A DNA stretch of 64,000 nucleotides from Labia minor (taxonomy: Eukaryota; Arthropoda; Insecta; Dermaptera; Spongiphoridae): the NCBI GenBank assembly GCA_963082975.1, contig OY720344.1, positions 3,038,001 to 3,102,000 of the forward strand. Reading direction: 5' to 3'. Below are positions 12,985-22,859 of this stretch, piece by piece. Both the position numbers and the translations under genes were made by a program. Position 1 is the first letter of the stretch; each line of letters opens with the position of its first letter. The notes beneath the pieces were generated by a model. That model saw only the letters and a program-made list of their open reading frames with translations. It made no database searches and had not been told where the DNA came from.

Positions 12985-13157
12985 TAAATAATAAAAATGA
13001 ATATTTCAGATGGCCAAGCGTTTTAAGAAGAACTCCAGTACGAACATCAGCAAAAACACCACAAACGACTCTTCAGGCATCACATTGTATTCTTTCATCA
13101 TTATCTCCCTATTCACCTACACAATCGCCATATTCTTCATTTTCTCCTTGCCTATGA
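4710..13157 (+). CDS. ANKLE2: ANKLE2: ankyrin repeat and LEM domain-containing protein 2
   Basis: Twelve exons: 4710..5022, 6895..7223, 7309..7614, 7822..7983, 9279..9490, 10372..10636, 10713..10814, 10879..11249, 11556..11731, 11811..11991, 12256..12387, 13010..13157. All junctions are GT-AG and keep frame, giving 898 aa (human about 938). Residues 1-104 are Asn/Ser-rich. Residues 105-145 (ARFKMFKTKEEALDFA) form the caulimovirus VI/RNase H1-N-like domain of this family. Ankyrin repeats lie at about 218-312 (NGLHVAAK, ETPLHMAVKFG). An ANKLE2-specific block WSEYWPFLGTF follows near residue 450. The C-terminal third is Ser/Pro-rich with acidic SSDDE patches. ANKLE2 sits on ER/nuclear envelope and lets PP2A and inhibited VRK1 dephosphorylate BAF so the envelope reforms after mitosis. 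No N-terminal membrane segment or LEM motif is visible, so an extra 5' exon may be missing or the domain lost. Confidence 0.93.
5023..6894. other. ANKLE2 intron 1 (1.87 kb)
   Basis: Almost pure A+T with short TA tracts (5323-5343, 6019-6036). A slightly less A+T-rich stretch lies at about 5700-5900. Nothing recognisable is encoded. Confidence 0.5.
8165..8665 (+). mobile_element. RTE-like LINE 3' fragment in ANKLE2 intron 4
   Basis: Degenerate copy of the post-RT part of the RTE-like LINE seen elsewhere in the window. It runs from the ITKDN..IREEF segment through the YEAWSMTLGDES segment to the 3' end GAGCCACAGAG, with a TAGATAGATAT tail. Many stops and deletions are present. It lies in intron 7984..9278, in the same orientation as the gene. 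Confidence 0.85.
8780..8852 (+). ncRNA. Pre-miRNA-like hairpin in ANKLE2 intron 4 (candidate)
   Basis: A 73-nt stem-loop: AGCATGATT pairs with AATCATGCT at the base, TGG pairs with CCA, AGA with TCT, and AAATTTGAA with TTCAAATTT at the top, with single-base bulges between and a loop of about 19 nt. Size and pairing resemble an insect pre-miRNA. No known miRNA seed is recognised. It could also be a short inverted-repeat MITE. Confidence 0.4.
9912..10222. mobile_element. hAT-type MITE in ANKLE2 intron 5
   Basis: Terminal inverted repeats CAGTGCTCCACAACC and, at the other end, CAGTGCTCCGCAACC, each followed by a GGCACAC-type subterminal motif, as in hAT elements. It is flanked by the 8-bp duplication ATATATAT at 9904-9911 and 10223-10230, the hAT target length, although low-complexity. 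At 311 bp with no ORF it is non-autonomous. An internal TA tract lies near 9990-10010. Confidence 0.85.
12928..12979. repeat. (TA)n microsatellite in ANKLE2 intron 11
   Basis: About 25 TA units; expected to vary in length. Confidence 0.9.
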
Positions 13158-14624
13158 TTAAAATTTTTAATTAATAATTCTCATTCCTTAATATCTATAT
13201 TTCAAACTGAATTCTTATATTTTTAATATTATAGGTATGTTAATTATGTCATATTATAGGTATGTTAACGTACTACTTCTCGATGTGTGCCTTTTTAGTA
13301 TCCCGAAAAAATAAAGAAAATATTAAAAAATTCATAATTGATTAAGAAAAAATTTAATGAAATTGTCATTCTTCCATCAAAAGAAAAGAAATATTTTTTT
13401 AAATTGACTGATAATTTTAATTAAATTTTTTTACAGATTATTTCTTAATTTTTACTTCATAATAATAATATGACATAAAAAAGATTTATATATATATAGG
13501 ATATAATTAATTAATTACTAAAAATAAATAAAAATTATTCTAAAAGGAAAATGTAAATCGAAAGAATCTCATTATTTATTTTTTTTTTTTATAAACTTAT
13601 ATTTTAATTAATTAAAGATGATTTTTATTTTAGTTGTCTATTTTCAAGTACTTATAAAATAATTGTTTTCCTAAGTATGTATATTGTAGGGGGTTTAGGG
13701 CACCTATGAACAATTTTTTAGAATTTATTTTTTTTCTCCTGAAATAGTTAATTCTAACCTGCTTTATCTTGTTTGTTGTTAGCCTTAATCATTTGTCAAA
13801 GAAATAAAGTTGATAAACTACTTAAATTCCTTTTAATTATACAATGAAATGAAAATTATACTTGTGTAATGTGTTCAAAGGGTCCCCAGTGTTGGGGCAT
13901 CAATGAACAACAACAAATTTATGTTAAAATATATTATTTAAAATAATTATATTTAACCAAGTTGAACATGCGCTAATGAACAAACTAATATCCTTTAAAA
14001 ATTACATTTCCAGTTAATTTATCTAACCATAATTGTATTTTTTTTTTCTTATTTTTAAATTCTTAAATTCAAATAAACCTGAGGTACGACTTGTTCCTTT
14101 CTTCTTGATAAGTTTCATTTTTACAACTATTTCATAATCTATAATTTCATAAATAGCCCATTTGATGGAAGCTTGAATAGATTTCCAATCTTATTTAAAT
14201 ATATAACCTGTAATGGATTTTGTTTTATTACATTTCCTATAAAGTATTTAAAATTTTTGATTTTTTTTTAAATTTAAAATCAAATAGTCGCCTTCACTTG
14301 GTGTTTGAGCCTCTTTTGAAAATTCTTCCACTGACTGAGCTGCTTCCACTTCACAAGTCGTTATCTGAATATACAGCTATTTCTTCTTTTTCTTTAATCT
14401 CTAAGCGTAGATTTTTTAGCATAAGTATATCAGTATCAATGTTATTGCCAAGGTACTTCGGAATATGGTAAGCCAAAAATCACCTATCCATTCAACCCAA
14501 AATCCCAATATAGACTCTTATTTACACAGACTAAGACCCAGAATCCCAAAAAATATTCCCTTCTCTCTCTTAAAAAACGTCTAGACTCAAATCTCACAAT
14601 TAAACGGGAAAATAACCCGGATAA
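13158..14624. other. ANKLE2 3' UTR and intergenic region
   Basis: AATAAA at 13310-13315 is the likely polyadenylation signal. Two similar phrases, GGGCACCTATGAACAA (13693) and GGGGCATCAATGAACAA (13895), and a minus-strand lysine/glutamate-rich coding-like stretch at 14460-14290 (IPKYLGNNIDTD...) suggest a decayed DNA transposon, family not identified. The rest is A+T-rich without features. Confidence 0.4.
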
Positions 14625-14770
14625 ATAATTTCTATTAATAAAAAAAAACTTTAATATACACGCTTTTTAATAAAAAAAATGCCCTAAAAAATAGAAAATA
14701 AAATATTAATTAAACCTTGAATATGCCTTTACATGTGCCCAACAAAAAAAAAGCGTGGCCGCATATACTT
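14625..14770. repeat. Half copy of the palindromic MITE
   Basis: Matches one arm of the inverted-repeat MITE at 63,408-63,690: TTAATATACACGCTTTTTAA, then GCCCTAAAAAATAGAAAAT and CCTTGAATATGCC, ending near AGCGTGGCCGCATAT. Only one arm is present here. Confidence 0.8.
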
Positions 14771-14829
14771 TTTTATTTATTTATTTATTGTATCTTAACT
14801 AATCCAAAATAATAGTATTAACACATAAA

Positions 14830-15142
14830 GTCTTAATATACAAAATATAGAATTTGAAAATGTAGAAAAATTTAAATACTTAGGTTCTGTAATCACGAAG
14901 GATAATAGTATTCGAGAGGAGTTTAAAGCAAAATTGCAATCGGGAGGGGCGACTGTTATCATGCAGAAAAGGGGCTTATCGCGTCAAAATTATTATCAAA
15001 GGGGACCAAAATTAAAATATATAAAACAATTATTTTACCGGTTGTACACCTATTATATGGGTGTGAGGCATGGTCTATGACCTTAGGAGACGAGAATAGA
15101 TTTAGAGTATTTGAGAATAGGATTCTGCGAAGCATTTATGGG
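14830..15142 (+). mobile_element. RTE-like LINE fragment, first copy
   Basis: Post-RT segment (FKYLGSVITKDNSIREEF... to LRSIYG) broken off at 15142, where an earlier part of the same element type begins. The junction shows two insertions or a rearrangement. Confidence 0.85.
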
Positions 15143-16053
15143 CAATTTTATTTAATTTACTATTGGAATAAGTGATTGGGATTAGACAAATTGGGGAAAA
15201 ATCAAACAGAATCTAATTAGAGAAAAAAATTCAAGTATTAAGTTACGCAGTCGACTTAAATATAATAGAAGATTCCACAATTGCAAATAAAGATAGCGTA
15301 GAAAAATTAATTGAAGCAGGGAAAGAGGTGGGGCCTGAAATTAATAGTGAAAAGTCAAAATATTTAGTAACAGAAAGGAAGAGTGTTAACACACAAAGTC
15401 TACAAACATACAAAACGTAGAATTTGAAAATGTAAAAAAATTTAAATACTTAGGTAATGTAATCACGAAGGATAAAAATACTCGAGAAGAGATAAAATCG
15501 AGGCTGCTATCGGGTAATGCCTGTTATCATGCAGTAAATGGGCTTATCTCGTCAAAATTATTATCAAAGTTAAAATATAATATATTAAATTAATATATCA
15601 AAATTAAAATATACAAAACAATTATTTTGCCGGTTGTTTTATATGGGTGTGAGGCATGGTCTATGACCTTAGGAGACGAGAATAGATTTATACAATTTGA
15701 GAATAGGATTCTTCGCAGCATTTATGGGATAAAGAAAGATGACGTATCCGGGGAATCCCGGAGACTGCATAACGAGGAATTGCATCTCCAGCTATTGTTA
15801 AAATTATCAAATCGAAAAGGTTGCGATGGGCAGGGTGGGAGAGGAAAGAATGGCGAAAAATATATTGGTGGGGAGACCGAATGGGAAACGCCCGCTTGGA
15901 AAACCATGGACGCGGTGGATGGATAATGTGGGAAGGACGTGAGAGAGATGGGAGAGGGTAAAGATTGGAGGGTTATGGCTCAGAATAGGGATACTTGGAG
16001 AAGTGTGGTTGCTGCGGCCAAGAACTTTCGAGTTCCGTAGAGCCACAAAGCGA
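15143..16053 (+). mobile_element. RTE-like LINE fragment, second copy to 3' end
   Basis: Starts in the late RT region, then the KYLGNVITKDKNTREEIKS segment, then VVLYGCEAWSMTLGDENRF (15627 onward), ending at the family 3' end GTAGAGCCACAAAG followed by a TA-rich tail. The open stretch of 99 codons at 15627-15926 is a remnant. The element family is called RTE-like from the YGxExW motif and simple-repeat tail; the clade is not certain. Confidence 0.87.
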
Positions 16054-17451
16054 TATATATATATATATATATCTTATCTTCTTATGAGAGTAAAAATTGT
16101 TTGTTTGTTTGTTTGTTTCTTTGTTTCTTTGTTCTCAAAAACCGCTCTAACGATTTTTTTGAAATTCACACCAGAGATCATATCTCACGAAAACGGGTCA
16201 ATTTAATGGGTCATTTTTAGAAATCCCATTTAACAATTATAATAAATAATAAAAAATTGTAAAATTTTTAAAGTATATAAAAATAAATTGTATAAATTGG
16301 TTAAAGGGTCGAGTGATAGTTCGGTGTCACAGGTATATATTTTATATTAACACGCCTACTTTTCTGTTTATATGTTATTATTTGAATGGCGATTCGGTGA
16401 ATGGTTAATGGTTAATTAATGATCCATATAACATCATCGACTGGGCCGCTACCATAAGGAGTGAAAATAGTGTCGAATAGAAATAGACGATATTACTTGG
16501 ATTAATCTTATTATACTAGCTAAAATTGTTTGTTTTATAACCACTTGGGGCGCTAAACAGTTTTTCAAAAAAACACTATAGAAAAAAAATATATGTACCT
16601 ATATATTATATATTTATGTATTATTGAGGAGCATAAGTTCATTCATTTTAATCAGATTGATGCAAATGTGTAACATTTAATAATTGTAATAAATAATTAA
16701 AGAATTGTATATCAATATTTTTCAAAGGGTAGAGCGAGAGCTCGGTGTCCCAGGTATTAATATTACCAGCCAAATCCAATAATAATGAATCATTTTTTTA
16801 ACTTAAGTACCGAGCCAAGGCTCAGGGTCCCGGTATATATTATAAAAGTGCAATGTGGGTATGTTTTGTGGAGGTAAAGGTTCTAAGGAAACAAACATAC
16901 TATCAACAAAGCTCAGGGCCAGACACTCAAGTGCTGCGGAATTCATTTGCAATCCCCATGTTTTTCCCACGGCCAATTATATGTTGCATGTTGTGAGTAT
17001 GTGATTACACAAATTGGGAAAAAATCACTCGAAATGCAATTAAACAAAAAAATTGAAAAGTTAGGCTAAGCAGACGTCTTAAATATTATAAGAGATTCGG
17101 CAATTGCAATTAAAGATAGCATGAAAAAATTAATTGAGGTTTGAAATTAATAGTGATAAGAAAAAATATTTAGTGACAAAGAGCAACAGTATTAACATAC
17201 AAAATCTTAATATACAAAATGTAAAATTTGAATATGTAGAAAAATTGAATGTAATCACGAAGGATAATAATATTTGAGAAGAATTTAAATCGAGGTATCA
17301 ATCGGGAAACGCCTGTAATCATGTAGTAAAGAGGCTTATCTCACATCCAAATTATTATCAAAGGGAATCAAGACCATGGACGCATAGGAAGGGACGTAAG
17401 AGAGATGGGACAAGGGCTCAGGATAGGGACATTTGGAGAAATGTGGCCAAG

Positions 17452-17463
17452 AACTTTCGAGTA
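17452..17463. repeat. Target-site duplication, left copy
   Basis: AACTTTCGAGTA, identical to 21804-21815; flanks the nested LINE. Confidence 0.9.
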
Positions 17464-17664
17464 ATAATAATAATAATAATTAATAATAATAATAATAATA
17501 CTAATAATCTTTATTTTGAAAAAATAATACATTTTATATACAAATATATACATTTACTTCAAGATATAATCATGGCATTTGGCCTTGTGATGAACTGCTC
17601 TTTCCCTATACATATATACATTAAAAAAAAACACAATTTAAAGTCCCAAAGTCAGGGATTAAGA

Positions 17665-20600
17665 TCAAAAATTAAATTCCATTATTAGGGAGTACCTGTA
17701 TTTCCAGGCCTCCCTACTATATTTGACAAGTCTCTGCCAGTCCCCCCCTTCAAGGTACTCTTTGAACTCCTCAAAGGTAAGCACTTCCCTGCCGAGTGCC
17801 CTCATCCTAAATTCTTTCAAGATGGGGCATCTCGCAATGAAATAGAAAGTATCCTCCTCCGAAAGATTACATAATGAGCATATTTTGACTTGGCTTCTGA
17901 AAGTATATTTATTTAAATATAGCAATTCTCCTCGAATTTTCATCAGCCAACTCCTATTATTTACACTCATTTCTCCATTTTCATATTCAAATCTTTCTAG
18001 TTGTTTATAAATTGTATGTCTTTCACTATTGTTCACTCTCTCCATTAGATCACTTACTATTATTTTTTTCATTTCATATACTATAAATTTGGAACTGATT
18101 TTACCATTAAGGATATCACTAATGTTAAGGTTACACTTTTCACACAAACTTTGCCAGTCCTTAAACCATGAAATTTTATTGTTTATAATTTCTTTTATTA
18201 CTACAAATGGATATCTATTATGTGTCATTTTTAAACATTTTATTATGTAATCCAAGTGTAATTTTAAAGTGTATTTATAAGTTGGTGAGAGGTTTGTTTC
18301 CAAGTATAATATATAATCGGGGGTATTCCTTGGCAGATTAAAACATTTTTTGACGAAGAATTTGAAAGGTACTTCAACCTCATCATAACTCTTATATCCC
18401 CATACCTGGGCACCATAACATATTATTGATCGTGACACTGAGTTAAAGACTTTCAATTTAGAATTCCAGTTTATATTATTATTTAATAGGATTCTATTAA
18501 AGGAATTAAGAGCAAATATGGCCCTCTCCTTTTTCTCCATAAAGTGCCATCCATCCCATTGCTAACCCCGACGATACTGTGATTCCAAGATACTTATATT
18601 TATTAACTATTTCCACTCTTTTTCCTCAAAAATACCAATTTTCTCCCGCCCCAGGACGCCCACCATTTCTAAATACTACTATCTTTGATTTTTCCAAATT
18701 TACTATCAAATTCCACATCTTGCAATAATTCTCTAATGTGCTTATCATCCTTTGTAGCACTATCTTTTCCGGGGCTAAAATTACAATGTCATCCGCATAG
18801 GCCAGCATCTTAATTTTAGTTTCACCAATGGTCACCCCCCCCCCTCCATAAAATCTTCTATATCATTCACAAACAATGAGAATAGCGTCGGACTTAGCAA
18901 ACACCCCTGTTTCACTCCCATAGTTGTTTCGAATGCTTTAGTTAGCTCTTCTCCACACCACACACTAGCCTGCGTGTCTGTATACAGACTTTTTATTGTT
19001 TTAACTACCTTGGCAGACAATCCTAAATTCAGTAATTTGTAATACAGGGCCTGTCTATCAACTCGATCGAATGCGAAGACTTTTTGTCTTTTTTTATTTA
19101 ACCGGAGGTTAATTATGTTAATAAGGGTGTTGATATTGTCCACAGTTGAATAATTACTTCGGAATCCTGCTTGAAATTCTCCTATTATATTCATGTTATT
19201 TATCCAACTAGTGATTCTATTTAACAATAACCCTGTGAACAATTTACTCACAACATTATTAAAAGAGATCCCCCTATAATTCGATACTTCACTAGTCAGT
19301 CCCTTTTTATGTATTGGAAATATGATTGAATCTTTGAAACCCCTTGGAACAATTCCATTTTCAAAAATCTTATTAAAACAAGTAAGGAGTTTCTCCAAAA
19401 AAAGATTTGAAACATTTTTATAAAATTCGTAAGTAATTCTGTCTAGACCAGGAGCTTTATTACTTTTAGCTTTATTCAACACCCTTACCAATTCAGACAT
19501 CAAAAAAGGGCTATCTAAATATTCAACAATTATAAATGGCTCCGCATAGCTTACACTTGAACCCGAAAGCGAAGGGTTTAACAACTTCTTAAAATAATTC
19601 AACCATGCAACCGGCGGGATATTTTTATCAGTATTAAATTTTTTATTTTTAAAATGACGTACTAGACACCAAAATTCTTTACTGTTATTTACTTTTTTAA
19701 ATTCATTTATTAGATTATCTAAATATAACTGTTTCTTTATTTTGCATTTATTTTTATATTCATTTCTAATTTTAATATAATTCGATTTAAATATTTTAGA
19801 ATTATTCTTTCTAAGGAGATTCAATGCTTTATATAATTTTTTTCTTAATTTATAACATTCGTAATCATACCAACTATTTTCGAATTTCAATATATTTTTA
19901 TTATTATCGTAAGACATATTATTTTTAATTGCTATTTCATATAATAAATTTGTTAAGTGATCTGTCTCCATTGACGAATCACCCATCATTGGGCTCGATA
20001 TCAATGCCCTATCTACCTCCTTATTAAAATTATCCCTTCTCCCATCAATCCATTTCAATTTAGGAAGCAGCGCAATGGAATCTGTTGTCTCATAATAATT
20101 ATATTTATATTTCAGAGCTAACGGGAGATGATCTGAAAAATGTTTTGGGAGTATCTCGAGGGAATGAATATATTGAGCAGCATCCAATGATACAGCACAT
20201 AAATCTATTACTGAGTTACCCATTGCCCCAATGAATGTGTGTTCACCCATCTGATCCCCCTCAATACGTCCATTTAAAATTGCTAAATTAAAATCATTAA
20301 AAAGTTTTAATAATATTCTGCCATTTGAATTAATTACATTATCCCTCGAAAATCTATATTTTTTTAAACTTCTCAATCCGATATCTCCCTACTGCTATCT
20401 CTTGCCAGTCCGACACCCTTCCATTAAAATCTCCTATTAAAATAATTTGCTCATTTTGTATTCGTTCCATAAACTTATACAGGGAATCATAGTCGTCAAT
20501 CCAATTGTTACAATTCAAATACACAGGCGCCAGGTAATGCTTGGTTGAGTGAATATTCATTTCAAAGATTATGACACTATCAATTTCAATCATCTTTACC

Positions 20601-20860
20601 ATGCTTCTTAATTGATTATTTACGCCATAAATCATACCCCCACTCGCTCTCCCTCTTTTTTTTATTCTAGAAGCAGATATGAATCTAAGAGTATGATTTG
20701 GAAACAGATTTTGGATTCTGGCAAATGTTTTAACATCCTCAACATATGTCTCTATCAATACAAAAATTTTAAAACCTCTAATAAAATTTAAAAACTCAAA
20801 ATTGTTTATTTTACTTTTTATCCCGGCAATATTATAAGAAATTATGTCGAGGAACTCACT
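17665..20860 (-). pseudogene. LINE ORF2: endonuclease-reverse transcriptase, inactivated
   Basis: Pieces at 20860-20354 (endonuclease: SYNIAGIKSKINN start, LIETYVED, LIGDFNGRV), 20376-18832 (SDHLPL end of endonuclease, then RT: APGLDRITYEFYKN, NYRGISF, GEFQAGFRSNYST, GVKQGCLLSPTLF) and 18835-18626 (LAYADDIVILAP), then 18540-17665 (connection and CSLC...C finger, with Phe where the finger His is expected). Motif A reads KVFAFDRVDRQ: about eight residues carrying the first catalytic Asp are missing. Frameshifts sit at an A run (about 20357) and a C run (18833-18845). It cannot be active. Confidence 0.9.
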
Positions 20861-20885
20861 TTCATTTTCCTGCCGTTTTATCCGC

Positions 20886-21661
20886 CTAATGTGTTGGTCC
20901 GGAGTTGCATCGGGGACGAAAAAAATTATCTATAGATGTGGGTTTGATTTTAGTACACACATTCCTCTTCCTCTTTTTCGATCTATCCTCATCACTTGTT
21001 TCCTCTTCTCTTTGAAGCTTTGTCGACGTCCTCGTCTTCTGCGGATCTTTAAAAAGCAGATCATAATGAACATAACGGCCATCCACAATAAGACCATCAT
21101 TTTTCAATCTGCAAATTTTTCCCTCTTCCCTGTATTTATCCCTTAACTTTATCAGTTCTTTCCGTTGTCCTTGCTTCTTCTTCTCCAAATCTTCAAATAT
21201 ATATATTTTACTATTCTTCAATTTTCTTGTATTGCGTAAAATCTTCATCTTATGATTGATTCTTGGAGACAAGCGACAGCACAATTGGTTTTTTCTCGGA
21301 GTTTCGCTTACCAATTCTTTTTAGATAATTAATATCACTGCCGGTTGTATAGCCCCACAGACATAATGTTATTATAAATCTCTAAGACCGACTATTCTAG
21401 CATTTCATAATCTTCATTTTCTTTGCAGGACACTCCGTGAATGATTAAATTATTTTGTCTTCTGTAGGTTTCCAGCTCTTCTCCCTGGCGTGACAATTCA
21501 TTTCTTAGTTGTTCATTCTCTCTCTTCAAATCTTCGCATCTCGCGTTCATCTCCTCCAATGCCGACGAAATATTGAGATTCCTCAATTCTTCTCGAATCA
21601 AATTCTTGATCTCATCTTTAAAATCATCAAACTTCTTCATAACTTCCTTAAATTCACTCAT
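20886..21661 (-). pseudogene. LINE ORF1: coiled-coil nucleic-acid-binding protein remnant
   Basis: Two open pieces, 21661-21392 (89 aa) and 21314-20886 (142 aa). The first is a heptad-rich coiled coil (about residues 10-70, ISSALEEMNARCEDLKREN) followed by RRQNNLIIHGVSCKEN, which resembles the start of the RRM-like domain of L1-type ORF1 proteins. The second is Lys/Arg-rich and ends with KKRKR before the endonuclease ORF. A break between them disrupts the ORF. The usual role is RNA binding and chaperoning of the LINE RNP. Confidence 0.75.
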
Positions 21662-21803
21662 TTTATTGATAAAAAACGAAAGAAGTAAAAAATCAAAAAC
21701 TTATAAATATAATTATATATATATAATATTCTATATTTCTATTTATATCAGTGGGAGCAAGTAATGCGTCCGACCTCTAGCACGACCAAAGAGCAAGTCC
21801 CCC

Positions 21804-21815
21804 AACTTTCGAGTA
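21804..21815. repeat. Target-site duplication, right copy
   Basis: AACTTTCGAGTA, matching 17452-17463. Confidence 0.9.
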
Positions 21816-22077
21816 TCTTTGAGCCATATAAATAGATAGATATAACATATACAATAATAATAATAATATATATAATTAATTTACTGATTAAATTAAAATA
21901 TATTTTAAATAAGAACACAAAAAGCAATGAATGTTTTATGTAATATACGGATTGAAACAAAATGGATGAAAACCTTTTACTACTTTCAACCACCAAATAC
22001 TATGTACCACTCGGGGGTACAGGGGGCGGAGCACCCGTCCAGGTGTGAAGAGCGCCGAAGGCGCTCTGACCAGCTGG

Positions 22078-22859
22078 TTAAGTATAATAAGAATAGATAG
22101 CTCGACAGATAAATATACTTAAAAAGAAATTTTAATTATAATTGTTTATGGGATTAATTCTGATTTTTATTCTCGTTAAATAAATCTTATAAAACTATAC
22201 ATTATTTTTATTTTAAATGTCATCATAAGTCAACAAAATGTCAATTAAAATGCTTTTCAGGATATTAAAGTAGTAGTGATTTTCCATTAATTAATTGTTC
22301 TAAAATTAATTAAACCAGATTATTTTTTATATTTAGGTTTATACACGCTGTCTCCACCCTATTTTACCTAGAATTTTTAAGGAAAACAAGCATATGAAGT
22401 CAATTTAACCAGATATTATTTTTAAATAGTTTTATTTAATTCTAAATAAAGAAGCATGCAAACACTTTGAAAAAAATTATAGATAAAATCTTCTAAAACT
22501 AAGCCCACAACTTTATTGAATCGTTGGGCTAGTGATATAAAATAATTTTGGTGTTTTTAAAAATACCTCCATTTATATTTGTATTAAAACAAAGTTTTAA
22601 TAAATTAATTATTATTTGTATAAATGTTACTTATTTTAATTAAAATAATTTATATTTAAAAAAATTTAGAAAATAATCTCTTTCTCTCTCGATCTTTCAA
22701 GAGTTTATATTTTATTATTGATTAAATTATTATTAGAGTAAAGATATTAGTTGATACTTGATACAAATTGTCTGCAACATATCTGCAGCAAACTGACCAT
22801 TATTATTAATTGAATTTGATATATAAATTGGTTCAATAATCACTAGAAATTACTTCAAA
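22078..22859. other. Intergenic region before TSFM
   Basis: A+T-rich, with a CT-rich tract (22679-22702). Holds the TSFM promoter and 5' UTR, but no element can be pinpointed. Confidence 0.4.

Larger units (their letters stand above)
17464..21803 (-). mobile_element. Full-length but degenerate two-ORF LINE (CR1/Jockey group)
   Basis: A 4.34-kb minus-strand non-LTR element bounded by perfect 12-bp target duplications. The 5' end is intact (starts GGGGGACTTGCTC on the minus strand) and the 3' end is a (TTA)n-type tail (plus-strand TAA repeats at 17461-17510). Order on the minus strand: coiled-coil ORF1, then AP endonuclease, RT and a C-terminal Cys cluster. The exact paralogous empty site is the sequence at about 28650 in the second Helitron. 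Assignment to the CR1/Jockey supergroup rests on domain order and RT style; the exact clade is uncertain. Confidence 0.9.
16072..22077 (+). mobile_element. Non-autonomous Helitron with captured LINE piece, split by a nested LINE
   Basis: Starts TCTTATCTTCTTATGAGAG after an A and ends with hairpin GAGCGCC-GAA-GGCGCTC at 22050-22066, seven bases, then CTGG at 22074-22077 before a T. These are the 5'-TC, 3' hairpin and CTRR hallmarks of Helitrons with A/T insertion. Interior parts match the Helitron at 27,002-28,914, including the CAGGGCCAGACACTC stretch at 16914 and a captured RTE 3' fragment (about 17005-17463, resuming at 21804). A 4.34-kb LINE is inserted in it. Two further hairpin modules (16308-16340, 16740-16845) suggest older Helitron-like pieces inside. 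No Rep/helicase ORF is present. Confidence 0.75.

Noticed and set aside
15722..16046. Minus-strand Ser/Pro-rich ORFs
   Set aside because: Antisense of the RTE-like LINE; the same shadow appears at 35835-36326 and 38295-38687.
22050..22066. GC-rich hairpin as a bacterial-type terminator
   Set aside because: No T run, eukaryotic context, and its position before CTGG fits a Helitron 3' end.
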